Assembly: GCF_012524205.1 (NCBI RefSeq)
Contig: NZ_JABACI010000003.1
Span: 124,001-188,000, forward strand
Length of the DNA: 64,000 bases
Reading direction: 5' to 3'
DNA from: Microbacterium salsuginis
GTDB lineage: Bacteria; Actinomycetota; Actinomycetes; Actinomycetales; Microbacteriaceae
The notes beneath the pieces are model-generated. The model made no database searches, was not told the origin of the DNA, and worked only from the letters and a program-made list of their open reading frames with translations. This document shows, piece by piece, positions 8,187 through 22,687 of this stretch. Made by a program: the position numbers and the translations under genes. Numbering within the stretch: the first letter of the stretch is position 1; each line of letters opens with the position of its first letter.

Positions 8187-9206
8187 CTACTGGCGGACGA
8201 GCTGCGGGCCGGCCTCGAGCGTGCGCTCGTACTCGCGCTGCGCCTCGATGTTGAGTTCGGTGACCCGCTTGCCGCGGGCGGCGACCCACGCGCCGAACCA
8301 GATCGTCAGCTCGCGGCCGATCACGAACGCCGCGATCGCGAGCGGCGCCAGCAGTTCGGCCTCGACCAGCTCAGCCCCCTCGCGCGCGGTGAGCATCCAG
8401 AACGGCGCCTGGAACAGCGCGCCCAGGATGTGGCCGCCGTACGCGGCGATCCCCACCAGCAGGCCGAACACGACCCACGCGCCCCAGCGGCCGCGGTTGA
8501 TGATCGCGCCGAGCAGCCAGAAGGCCAGGAAGAACACGATCACCGGGATCCACAGCGACCAGGTGCCGAGCGCCTCGAGTGCCGTGGTCGCCACGTTCTC
8601 TCCGGTGACGTCGCCGGCGAGCGCGCCGAAACCCATCCACGCGGCGAAGTACAGCACGGCGAACGCGAGCGCGGCGAGCAGGCCGATCGCGCCGGCCGCA
8701 CCACGATTGCCCCGCGGGCGAGGCGCCTCGGGAGCCTGCACGAAGATCGGCTGCGGAGCGAAGGCGGCACTGCCGATCGCGCCCTCGGAGACGGGCTCGC
8801 TCGGCGTCACCACCGGGGCGTCGACGACGGTCGGTGCGTGGTCAGTGCCGGCGGACGAGTACACGGCCGTGTCGGACGGCGTGCTGCGGTAGTCGAGGGA
8901 TGCCGCTTCCTCGGACTCCCACGGGTCGGGCTCTGCGGGGGTGCTGTCGGCGGCACGGGCGTCAGCGGTCGACGCGGCGGTGCCGGGAGCCGCCGAGGCG
9001 ACGTCGGGCTCGGAGCCGGAGGCGTCGGAACCGGCGGTGCCGGTGGTGTCGGGCGCGTCCGTCTCGGCGGACGCGGCGGAGCGCGCGGCGGCATCGCGCC
9101 GGGCGGCCTCCGCCTCGGCGAGGCCTTCGTTGGCGCGACCGACGACGTCGTCGACGTTGCCGGGCTCTTCGACGGGCTCGCCGTAGGACGACTTGGGGTC
9201 ACTCAT
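8187..9206 (-). CDS. Membrane protein with long acidic N-terminal tail, unknown function
   Basis: 339 residues. The first 160 are low-complexity, rich in Ala, Asp, Glu, Ser and Thr and surely disordered. They are followed by four hydrophobic segments (about residues 168-190, 205-232, 237-262 and 285-310) and a short charged C-terminus. No catalytic motif or known domain is visible. The start at 9206 is preferred over the ATG three codons upstream because GAGGAG lies at a suitable distance. The first gene of a likely two-gene transcript with the small membrane protein downstream. A role at the membrane is all that can be said. Confidence 0.75.
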   Translation of the reverse strand: MSDPKSSYGEPVEEPGNVDDVVGRANEGLAEAEAARRDAAARSAASAETDAPDTTGTAGSDASGSEPDVASAAPGTAASTADARAADSTPAEPDPWESEEAASLDYRSTPSDTAVYSSAGTDHAPTVVDAPVVTPSEPVSEGAIGSAAFAPQPIFVQAPEAPRPRGNRGAAGAIGLLAALAFAVLYFAAWMGFGALAGDVTGENVATTALEALGTWSLWIPVIVFFLAFWLLGAIINRGRWGAWVVFGLLVGIAAYGGHILGALFQAPFWMLTAREGAELVEAELLAPLAIAAFVIGRELTIWFGAWVAARGKRVTELNIEAQREYERTLEAGPQLVRQ

Positions 9207-9330
9207 CGCAGGCACTCCTCACGCGGGGACAGTTCCCGCAGTGCGAGAGTAGCCGCCGCTCCCGCGCACACGTCGGAGGCGTGCCGTGAGATTCCGGCGC
9301 GGTGCAGCAGGTGTGCAGAGCGGATGCCCC

Positions 9331-9336
9331 TACCCT
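9331..9336 (+). promoter_or_regulatory. Candidate -10 hexamer for a leaderless lipoprotein transcript
   Basis: TACCCT ends six bases before the ATG at 9343 and there is no Shine-Dalgarno sequence. This arrangement fits a leaderless mRNA whose +1 is the start codon, common in actinobacteria. No clear -35 is seen. Confidence 0.4.
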
Positions 9337-9342
9337 GGCGCC

Positions 9343-9948
9343 ATGGCACTCCGAGCATCGCGGCTCGCCGCAGCCGCGGCATCCGTTCTCGTCGCCGCTC
9401 TGCTCTCGGCGTGCGCCCCCGACCCGGGCGGCGCCGACCCCGATGACACCGGCCGCGCGAGCTCGTCGCCCACGTCGTCGGCGTCCGGCACGGCGTCGCC
9501 CGGCGCGACACCCACCCCCTCTGCGACGGCGAGCGCCGACATCCCCGACGACTGCCTCGCGATCGTCGACGACGACGTGCTGTCGCAGCTGGACGGCATC
9601 CCGCTCAACGCGGCGGCCTTCGCCCCCACCGGGCCGCAGTCCGACGGCAGCCTGATCTGCGTCTGGCGCGACCCCGCCGCCGACACGACCGGCCTCATCA
9701 CGACCATCTCGTACCTCTCGCGAGGGCCGGAGCTGGACATGCTCAACCAGCTCGCGGACGAGGAGGGCTTCACCTGCTACACGCCGGACGGCGGCACGCG
9801 CTGCGAGAAGACCTGGCAGAACGAGACGTATCCGGTCACCGACGGCCGCACGCTCTTCTGGCGCGACGACATCCTCGTCGACACGCGGTTCTCGAACCTC
9901 GCACCCACGGGGTACACGGCCTCGATCGTCGAGAGTCTGTTCGGCTAG
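9343..9948 (+). CDS. Putative lipoprotein, unknown function
   Basis: 201 residues. The signal peptide ends in the lipobox LLSAC (Cys at about residue 24), so the mature protein should be lipid-anchored outside the membrane. A Ser/Thr/Ala/Pro-rich linker of about 40 residues follows, then a globular part with Cys residues in DCLAI, LICVW, FTCYTPDGGTRCEK, which suggests two disulfides. The same Cys and Trp pattern recurs in the convergent gene at 9962-10576, so the two are likely paralogues. The longer frame upstream is not used because the signal peptide fixes the start. Confidence 0.75.
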   Translation: MALRASRLAAAAASVLVAALLSACAPDPGGADPDDTGRASSSPTSSASGTASPGATPTPSATASADIPDDCLAIVDDDVLSQLDGIPLNAAAFAPTGPQSDGSLICVWRDPAADTTGLITTISYLSRGPELDMLNQLADEEGFTCYTPDGGTRCEKTWQNETYPVTDGRTLFWRDDILVDTRFSNLAPTGYTASIVESLFG

Positions 9949-9961
9949 CGGCGGAGTCCGC

Positions 9962-10576
9962 TCAGTCCCACACGTTGCCGTCCAGCCGGGGACCGTAGTC
10001 CTCGGGATGCCAGGGCGACTCGACGCTCGCCAGCCACAGGTCGTCGCGCAGGGTGTGCTCCTCGAGCACCTCGCCTCGCGTCCGCGTGCACACCAGAGCC
10101 CCGTCCGACGTCGTGCACGAGAACCCCTGCCCCGCGAAGGCTGCCTCGGCGATCGGCCGCGCGTCGGCCGGCACGCGCGACAGGGTCGTGACGATGCTGC
10201 CCGAGGCGAAGTTCCACTCGCATGTGACCAGCACGTCGGGCGTCACCGCCTCCACGAGCGAGGCGGCTTCGGTCGCGGGCGGCGTCGCTGTCTGATTCAG
10301 CAGCGATCCGCCCCGCCAGGTCAGCTCGTTCCACAGGTCGTCGGGGTACAGCGTGCGGCAGTCGATCGCGCCGCCTTCGGCGGCCTGCATCGCCGCCGAG
10401 GGCTCGGATGTCGTGGCGGGCGCGGGCGATGTCGCGCGCCGCAGCGTCTCGCCGATCCACGCCACCGTGACGGGCACCATGGGCAGCGACAGCCACACCA
10501 GCGCACCGACCACCGCCGCGCAGATCACGCCGGCGGGCACGGCGATCCACGAGTTGCGCCCCCCGATCCGCGCCAT
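9962..10576 (-). CDS. Membrane-anchored extracytoplasmic protein, paralogue of the lipoprotein at 9343
   Basis: 204 residues with one N-terminal membrane helix (about residues 12-35) instead of a lipobox, then an external domain. Its core (DCRTLYPDD, LVTCEW, ITT-type LS, GFSCTTSDGALVCTRT) lines up in order with the core of the neighbouring lipoprotein, including four Cys. The start at 10576 is supported by GGAGGTGG eight bases upstream. The stop codons of the two convergent genes lie only 13 bases apart. Function unknown; a DUF3558-like lipoprotein fold is one possibility that I cannot confirm. Confidence 0.7.
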   Translation of the reverse strand: MARIGGRNSWIAVPAGVICAAVVGALVWLSLPMVPVTVAWIGETLRRATSPAPATTSEPSAAMQAAEGGAIDCRTLYPDDLWNELTWRGGSLLNQTATPPATEAASLVEAVTPDVLVTCEWNFASGSIVTTLSRVPADARPIAEAAFAGQGFSCTTSDGALVCTRTRGEVLEEHTLRDDLWLASVESPWHPEDYGPRLDGNVWD

Positions 10577-10803
10577 AGGCCCCCACCTCCGGTTACACGG
10601 TAAGCCGCGACGACGGATGCCCCGGCGCGGCGCGCAGCGAGTGCCCCGTGTCGGCCGCGGGAAGCGGATGATACTGCCCGGTGCCGCCGGAAAGAACCCC
10701 CTCGGTCGGGCGACGGTGAGCGGCGACGGTATCGGGACGACGCGCACCCGGTCAGGCCTCCCCCGATCGGTCCACGGCGTCGGCACGAGCAAAGGAGCAC
10801 GAG

Positions 10804-11616
10804 ATGACAACGCAGGAGATGGGATCCACCGCGGGTGGCGAGAACGCCGGCGGCCCGCGCGAACGCGCCGTCGAGACCGTCGCCGAGGTCGACGCCGCCG
10901 CGATGCACGTGGCGGAGGTCGCGGGCGACGAGGCGGGCCGGGTGGCCCGGGACGCGAAGGAAGCGGCGCGCGGATTCTTCGACGAGACGCGGATGCAGCT
11001 CTCGGAGCAGGCCACCGCACAGCAGCAGCGAGCGGCGGAGGCCCTCCGCTCGACCGGCGATGAGCTGTCCGAGATGTCGCGGTCCTCGTCCGGGAGCGGT
11101 CTGGCGACCGGCCTGGTGCGCAGCCTCGGCGATCAGACGAAGTCCGCGGCGTCGTGGCTGGAGCAGCGCGAGCCGGGCGATCTGGTGCGCGAAGTCCGCG
11201 GATTCGCACGCCGGCACACCGGTGTCTTCCTCGTCGCCGCGCTGGGCGTCGGGCTGGTCGCCGGCCGGCTGACGCGGGCGCTCCTCTCGGACGGAGACGG
11301 TTCGGGCGGGGCATCCGGCTCAGCGGCCGGTGCCCAGGGTGGCGCCCCCCGGGCTACACCGGTGGGCGTAGCAGGAGCGACGGGCACGGGCGGAGCGACG
11401 GGCACCGGAGCATCCATGCCGGCCGGCACCGAGGCGGCCACCGGCTCGGCCACAGGCACCGGCGCGCCGCTCGGGGGAACGCCGATCGGCGACTCCCTCG
11501 CCGCGGGCGCGAGCGACGCGTCCACCGTGCGGCGAGGCATGAGCCGGCCCGACGTGCCTCAGACGGGTACGGGCACGCAGGACGAGTGGTCGCCGAGCGG
11601 CGGGGCGCAGCGATGA
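10804..11616 (+). CDS. Membrane-associated protein of the DUF3618/holin-X operon
   Basis: 270 residues. The first 150 are helical and charged, with a long amphipathic stretch resembling late-embryogenesis-type or Apo-like repeats (about residues 20-100). One hydrophobic helix follows (about residues 140-158), and the C-terminal 110 residues are Gly/Ala/Thr/Ser-rich repeats that should be disordered. AAAGGAG lies eight bases before the ATG. Its stop overlaps the next start (ATGA), so it is coupled to the holin-X-type gene. Likely a cell-envelope or stress-associated protein by company; no family is recognised with certainty. Confidence 0.7.
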   Translation: MTTQEMGSTAGGENAGGPRERAVETVAEVDAAAMHVAEVAGDEAGRVARDAKEAARGFFDETRMQLSEQATAQQQRAAEALRSTGDELSEMSRSSSGSGLATGLVRSLGDQTKSAASWLEQREPGDLVREVRGFARRHTGVFLVAALGVGLVAGRLTRALLSDGDGSGGASGSAAGAQGGAPRATPVGVAGATGTGGATGTGASMPAGTEAATGSATGTGAPLGGTPIGDSLAAGASDASTVRRGMSRPDVPQTGTGTQDEWSPSGGAQR

Positions 11617-12032
11617 CCGACATGCCGACGCCGTCTCAGCAGAAGGCGGCGACCACATCCGTCGGCGAGCTCGTCGGCGAGGTGTCGCGCGACCTGTCGG
11701 AGCTGATGCGGAAGGAACTGGAGCTCGCGAAGGCCGAGCTCGCGGATTCCGCCAAGAAGGCCGGCGCGGGCGCGGGGCTCCTCGGCGGGGCGGGCTACGC
11801 GGCGATGATGACGCTGCTGTTCCTGTCCATCGCACTGTGGTGGGCTCTGGGCACCCTCGTCGGCGGCGGATGGTCCGGCGTCATCGTGGCGGTGCTGTGG
11901 GCGATCATTGCCGGCGTCCTGTACGCCGTGGGCATGAAACGCATCAAGTCCGTCCGCGGGGCGCCCCGCACCGTCGAGACCGTCAAAGAGATCCCCGAAG
12001 CACTGAAGAGGAACGAGGAGAACCGATCATGA
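11613..12032 (+). CDS. Holin-X family (actinobacterial phage-holin-like) membrane protein
   Basis: 139 residues. An amphipathic N-terminal half contains the signature SVGELVGEVSRDLSELMRKE followed by LELAKAEL, typical of Phage_holin_3_6 (putative actinobacterial holin-X). Two membrane helices follow (about residues 50-78 and 82-105), then a charged tail. Despite the name, these proteins are usually chromosomal and there is no phage gene nearby. It is coupled by 4-bp ATGA overlaps to the genes on both sides, so the three proteins probably act together at the membrane. Confidence 0.85.
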   Translation: MTDMPTPSQQKAATTSVGELVGEVSRDLSELMRKELELAKAELADSAKKAGAGAGLLGGAGYAAMMTLLFLSIALWWALGTLVGGGWSGVIVAVLWAIIAGVLYAVGMKRIKSVRGAPRTVETVKEIPEALKRNEENRS

Positions 12033-12685
12033 GCAACACCGAACAGATCCGTGCCGACATCGAGGTCACGCGCGACGAGCTCGGACGCGACGTCGACGCC
12101 CTGGCCGACAAGGTCACGCCGAGCAAGGTCATGGAGCGGCAGAAGACCCGGCTGCGGCGCGCCGTCGACGACGTCAAGAGCCGCGTCATGGGCGTGGCGG
12201 AGGACGTCGGCGACTCGGTGGCCTCGGCCACCGACTCGGCGGCGCACGGCATCGGGGATCTTCCCGGCGCCGCGGCGAGGAAGGTGCAGGGCGCGCCGCT
12301 CGCCGTGGGCCTCGCCGCGCTGGCCCTGGGCTGGGTCGCCGCGTCGCTGGCACCGCCCACCGACAGCGAGCGGCGGATCGCCCGCTCGCTGCGTGACGCC
12401 GCGCAGCCCCTGGTCGACAGTGCGGCAGAGAGCGCCCGCGAGCTGGCGGCCGGGCTGGAACAGCCGGCGCGGGATGCCGTCGAGCAGGTGAAGGCGAGCG
12501 CCGAGGACGCGGCGAACGAGGTCAAGGAGGAGGCGCGCGTCGCCTCCGACCACGTGAAGGAGAACGTCGGCCCGTCGAGCGGCGGCTCAGCGAGCGGCGG
12601 ATCAGCCGGCGGTGACTCGTCGAGCGGCGGATCGACGACCGGTGCGGCCGGCGGCCAGTACGGAGGGTCGCAGCCGGCGGGCTGA
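12029..12685 (+). CDS. DUF3618 domain protein
   Basis: 218 residues. The N-terminus (about 1-40: TEQIRADIEVTRDELGRDVDALADKV) matches DUF3618, a short helical domain found in actinobacterial membrane-associated proteins. A hydrophobic segment lies near residues 92-108, followed by an amphipathic region and a Gly/Ser-rich tail with imperfect GGSA-type repeats. Last gene of the three-gene operon, starting inside the stop codon of the holin-X gene. A strong terminator hairpin stands 19 bases after its stop. Function unknown. Confidence 0.85.
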   Translation: MSNTEQIRADIEVTRDELGRDVDALADKVTPSKVMERQKTRLRRAVDDVKSRVMGVAEDVGDSVASATDSAAHGIGDLPGAAARKVQGAPLAVGLAALALGWVAASLAPPTDSERRIARSLRDAAQPLVDSAAESARELAAGLEQPARDAVEQVKASAEDAANEVKEEARVASDHVKENVGPSSGGSASGGSAGGDSSSGGSTTGAAGGQYGGSQPAG

Positions 12686-12703
12686 GGCATCCGTCCACAC
12701 ACG

Positions 12704-12735
12704 ACGAAGGGCCCCGGTGAACCGGGGCCCTTCGT
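12704..12735. terminator. Bidirectional terminator hairpin between DUF3618 gene and rpoC
   Basis: Perfect 15-bp stem ACGAAGGGCCCCGGT / ACCGGGGCCCTTCGT with a 2-base loop. It sits between two convergent transcripts. No T-run follows, as is usual in this group. Confidence 0.85.
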
Positions 12736-12781
12736 GCAGGCATCGAGATCTCGATACGCTTGCTGGCGCTCGTTACTCGAT

Positions 12782-12835
12782 CTAGACCCGCCTCGGGTCA
12801 ACGCTGGCTAGCGCTCGCATTGACCCGAGTCGCGT

Positions 12836-12839
<4 letters not shown>
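12782..12839. terminator. Second inverted repeat overlapping the rpoC stop
   Basis: Twenty-base arms at 12782-12801 and 12820-12839 pair with two mismatches around an 18-base loop. It overlaps the rpoC stop codon and probably adds to termination of the rpoBC transcript. Just before it, 12742-12781 resembles the GATCTCGATACGC intergenic motif typical of Microbacteriaceae genomes. Confidence 0.6.
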
Positions 12840-16708
<3,869 letters not shown>

Positions 16709-16755
16709 TAGTTCTCAGTTCTCCTGTGTCGGAATTCTGTCGTTGCCTGGCCGGG

Positions 16756-20256
<3,501 letters not shown>

Positions 20257-20416
20257 GGGGATTACCTCCGTGGGCCCGGTGGGGCTCGTTTCCTTGTCGT
20301 CAGGTGGAGTGCTCTGGTCCCCGAAACCCGCGCGGCACACCTCGCGATGAGCAAGGGGGCGCAGGCACAGCCGACCACCATATGAGGGCAGGGGGAATCC
20401 AAGAGCGCAAGGACCC

Positions 20417-20445
20417 ACTATACGCCCGATGACGCGCCGTGTCCA
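20417..20445 (-). promoter_or_regulatory. rpoBC promoter
   Basis: On the minus strand a -35 TGGACA (20440-20445) and a -10 TATAGT (20417-20422) are separated by exactly 17 bases, a good housekeeping-sigma match. It would give a leader of about 150 bases before rpoB. Confidence 0.75.
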
Positions 20446-20502
20446 CTTGATTCTTGAAAAGTTCCGGATGCTGCGGTATAAGCCCGCTCCACGGCCCGCG
20501 CC

Positions 20503-20532
20503 TGCGTGCACGGCGCCCCTGCCGTGCACGCA
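20503..20532. terminator. Terminator hairpin behind the small secreted-protein gene
   Basis: Perfect 12-bp stem TGCGTGCACGGC / GCCGTGCACGCA with a 6-base loop, starting 10 bases after the stop codon at 20542. It would keep that transcript from running into rpoBC. Confidence 0.8.
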
Positions 20533-20541
20533 AGCGGAGTG

Positions 20542-20865
20542 CTAGTGCCCTGCGTTGCCGCGGCAGGCGAGCCCGGGGTTGACCCCGACGTCGATGCCGG
20601 CGCTCACGAACATCCCGTAGCTCTGGATGCCGTGGTAGCCGTGCTTCTGGTTGCCCCGCATCGCGAGGGCGTCGTCGTCGAAGCCCTCCGGGTTCCCCTC
20701 GACGGAGTCCACCGTGTCCTGTCCGCTGAACGCGCACTCGGACGAGGCGTGGGATGCCCCTTGCGCCTCGCCGCCGTTGCCGGTGGCCTCCCCTGCGTTC
20801 GCCGCGCCGGCTCCTGCCAGCACGAGCCCCAGCGCGAGAACGCAGCCTGTGACCAGTCGCTTCAT
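20542..20865 (-). CDS. Small secreted protein, unknown function
   Basis: 107 residues with a clear Sec signal peptide (MKRLVTGCVLALGLVLAGAG, cleavage after ANA near residue 24). The mature part is about 83 residues, rich in Gly, Asn, Asp and His, with two Cys (SECAF and LACRG) that could form one disulfide. The ribosome site GGGAGGTAGGAA precedes the ATG. It has its own terminator. No family recognised. Confidence 0.75.
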   Translation of the reverse strand: MKRLVTGCVLALGLVLAGAGAANAGEATGNGGEAQGASHASSECAFSGQDTVDSVEGNPEGFDDDALAMRGNQKHGYHGIQSYGMFVSAGIDVGVNPGLACRGNAGH

Positions 20866-20965
20866 GTTCCTACCTCCCAGATTCGGAGCCGCGGATGCGG
20901 CCCTCCCCGGCGCACAAGCTACGCCCTCCCGCTCCCCGCGGGAAGACCCGCTCTCGCGGCGCGCG

Positions 20966-21679
20966 TCAGGGAACGGGGACGAGGGCCACCAGTCGCACGT
21001 CGGGGCCCTCGAAGTAGCAGGTCTGCAGGATGACCGCGGCGCCGAAGCCGGCGGTGGCCTCTGCCGCGTTCTGACCGGGGCGGCCATCCCTGCTCCCGGC
21101 GACCGCGTAGCGGCCGTCCAGCCCCTGACCGGCGAGGTCGACGAGCTGGCCCGGCTCGAGCCCGAGCACGACGTCGCCGCCGCAGTTGTTGTGGGCGCCG
21201 ACGATGGGGGCGCTTGCGCCGGCCAGATCCATGCGCACCCACAGGCACTGGTCGAGCTCGGCTTGGTAGCCGCTGGTGTGGATGCCGATCGTGTGGACGG
21301 CCGGGGTGATCGGCAGCGGCGCGGGAGGCGACTCCACCGGCGGCGGCGAGGGGACCGCGGGCGGTGCGGCGAGCGCGTCCGGGGTCGGCGGCGTGGCGGC
21401 ATCCGGTCCCGCCTCCACCGGGGCGACAGCATCCGGATCCGTCCCTACTGGCGCTGTCTCGCCGGCAGCGGGCCCGGGCGCCGGAACGGTATCGACGGCC
21501 GCCGCCGTCGCGGCAGGCTGCGCGGTCACGGACGACGGCGAGGCGGCCACGGCACCGGGCAGGATCCACCCGGCGGCGGCGATCGCCGAAGCGGCCAAGC
21601 CGACCACGAGCCCGCGGACGGCCACGCGCCGCCGGTTCGCGCGATGCACGTCGCGGAACGGATCGGCCGGGGCGCTCAT
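20966..21679 (-). CDS. Membrane-anchored protein with Pro/Ala-rich linker and external domain
   Basis: 237 residues. A basic start is followed by one membrane helix (about residues 20-45), then about 80 residues of Ala/Pro-rich linker that could span the peptidoglycan, then a 110-residue external domain with Cys residues in QCLWVRMDL, NNCGGD and TCYFEG. No known domain is recognised; the domain looks beta-rich. The ATG overlaps the stop of the lytic transglycosylase gene by four bases, so it is translated with that enzyme and may bind cell wall or assist it. Confidence 0.75.
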   Translation of the reverse strand: MSAPADPFRDVHRANRRRVAVRGLVVGLAASAIAAAGWILPGAVAASPSSVTAQPAATAAAVDTVPAPGPAAGETAPVGTDPDAVAPVEAGPDAATPPTPDALAAPPAVPSPPPVESPPAPLPITPAVHTIGIHTSGYQAELDQCLWVRMDLAGASAPIVGAHNNCGGDVVLGLEPGQLVDLAGQGLDGRYAVAGSRDGRPGQNAAEATAGFGAAVILQTCYFEGPDVRLVALVPVP

Positions 21680-22467
21680 CCTGCCGCCAGCGCGTACGAG
21701 TTCGCCATGGCGGCGACGTCGTCGACGTAGACGTCGAGATGGTTGTAGCTGAAGATCGCCGTGCGCCAGCCGTCGACGCTCGACATCTCGCCCGAGTGGC
21801 ACAGGTACCTGGCCGCGGCGAGCGCGGCGTCGTCGATCTGATTGGGATCGCTCGCGCCGTCGCCGTTGGCGTCGGCCCCCCACCGCGACCACGTGTCGGG
21901 GATGAACTGCATCGGACCGACGGCGCGGTCCCACACCGTGTCGCCGTCCCATGCGCCGCCGTCGGTGTCGGCGATCGCGGCGTTGCCGTTGCCGTCCAGC
22001 TGCGGGCCCCGGATCGCCGGCATGGGGTAGCCCTCGTCGCCGAGCACCGCACCGCCGTGGCGGCCGTGGTCGGTCTCGATCGCGCCGATTCCGGCCAGGG
22101 TGTTCCAGCCGACGCCGCACCCCGGCTGCTCGGCGTCGATGACGAGCTCGGCGGCCGCGTAGGCGTCCAGAGCGCGGCGCGGGATGCCGGTGGCGGACGC
22201 GACGCGGCTGCTCCACGCGTCGTCGACTCGCACGCGCACTGCGGCGGGCGCCGGCGCCGCCTCGGAGGATTCGGCGCCTGCTCCGGAACCGACCTCGCCC
22301 GACACCTCTATCGCGGTGGTCGGCGCCTCGACCGGCTCCGATCGCTGGGCCATCGACACGCGGCTGAGGTTGGTCAGCCACACCGCGGCCACGAGGACCA
22401 GAGCGATCCCGACGGCCACGCCGGCCCTCGCCAGCACACGGGTGGAGCCTGCGCGGTTGCCGCTCAC
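21676..22467 (-). CDS. Lytic murein transglycosylase (MltB/SLT-like)
   Basis: 263 residues with an N-terminal membrane anchor (about 13-33) and a catalytic domain from about residue 85. AGIGAIETDHGRHGG contains the catalytic Glu (in GAIETDHG), and GPMQFIPDTWSRWG and AARYLCHSG are standard for the membrane-bound lytic transglycosylase B / SLT_2 fold. It should cleave the MurNAc-GlcNAc bond of peptidoglycan outside the membrane. The GTG start at 22467 has GGGAGA upstream, and TACGCT about 70 bases further could be a -10. Coupled to the next gene by an ATGA overlap. Confidence 0.9.
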   Translation of the reverse strand: MSGNRAGSTRVLARAGVAVGIALVLVAAVWLTNLSRVSMAQRSEPVEAPTTAIEVSGEVGSGAGAESSEAAPAPAAVRVRVDDAWSSRVASATGIPRRALDAYAAAELVIDAEQPGCGVGWNTLAGIGAIETDHGRHGGAVLGDEGYPMPAIRGPQLDGNGNAAIADTDGGAWDGDTVWDRAVGPMQFIPDTWSRWGADANGDGASDPNQIDDAALAAARYLCHSGEMSSVDGWRTAIFSYNHLDVYVDDVAAMANSYALAAG

Positions 22468-22687
22468 GACCCGTCTCCCCCACTCCCCGGCGGTGTCGCC
22501 TGTCCGGTCGGCGTCGGGCTCGCCTCGGACAGGATCAGCGTAACGCGCACGCCCAGCCTCAGCACAGCCCCGGCGCCCGGTTCACTGCGCATCACCAGGG
22601 TCGAGCCGGCGGCGCCGGGGGTCGTCCCGGGGGTCTTGACGGACAGGAGGATGGCGGGAACGGTCCCACAGGGTCCATGATGTGCAC

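Noticed and set aside
9948..9962. Terminator hairpin between the convergent paralogues
   Set aside because: Only a 5-bp AGCGG/CCGCT stem can form, too weak to call.
11613..12032. Prophage remnant suggested by a holin-family gene
   Set aside because: No integrase, terminase, capsid, lysin or att repeats nearby; holin-X homologues are chromosomal in many actinobacteria.
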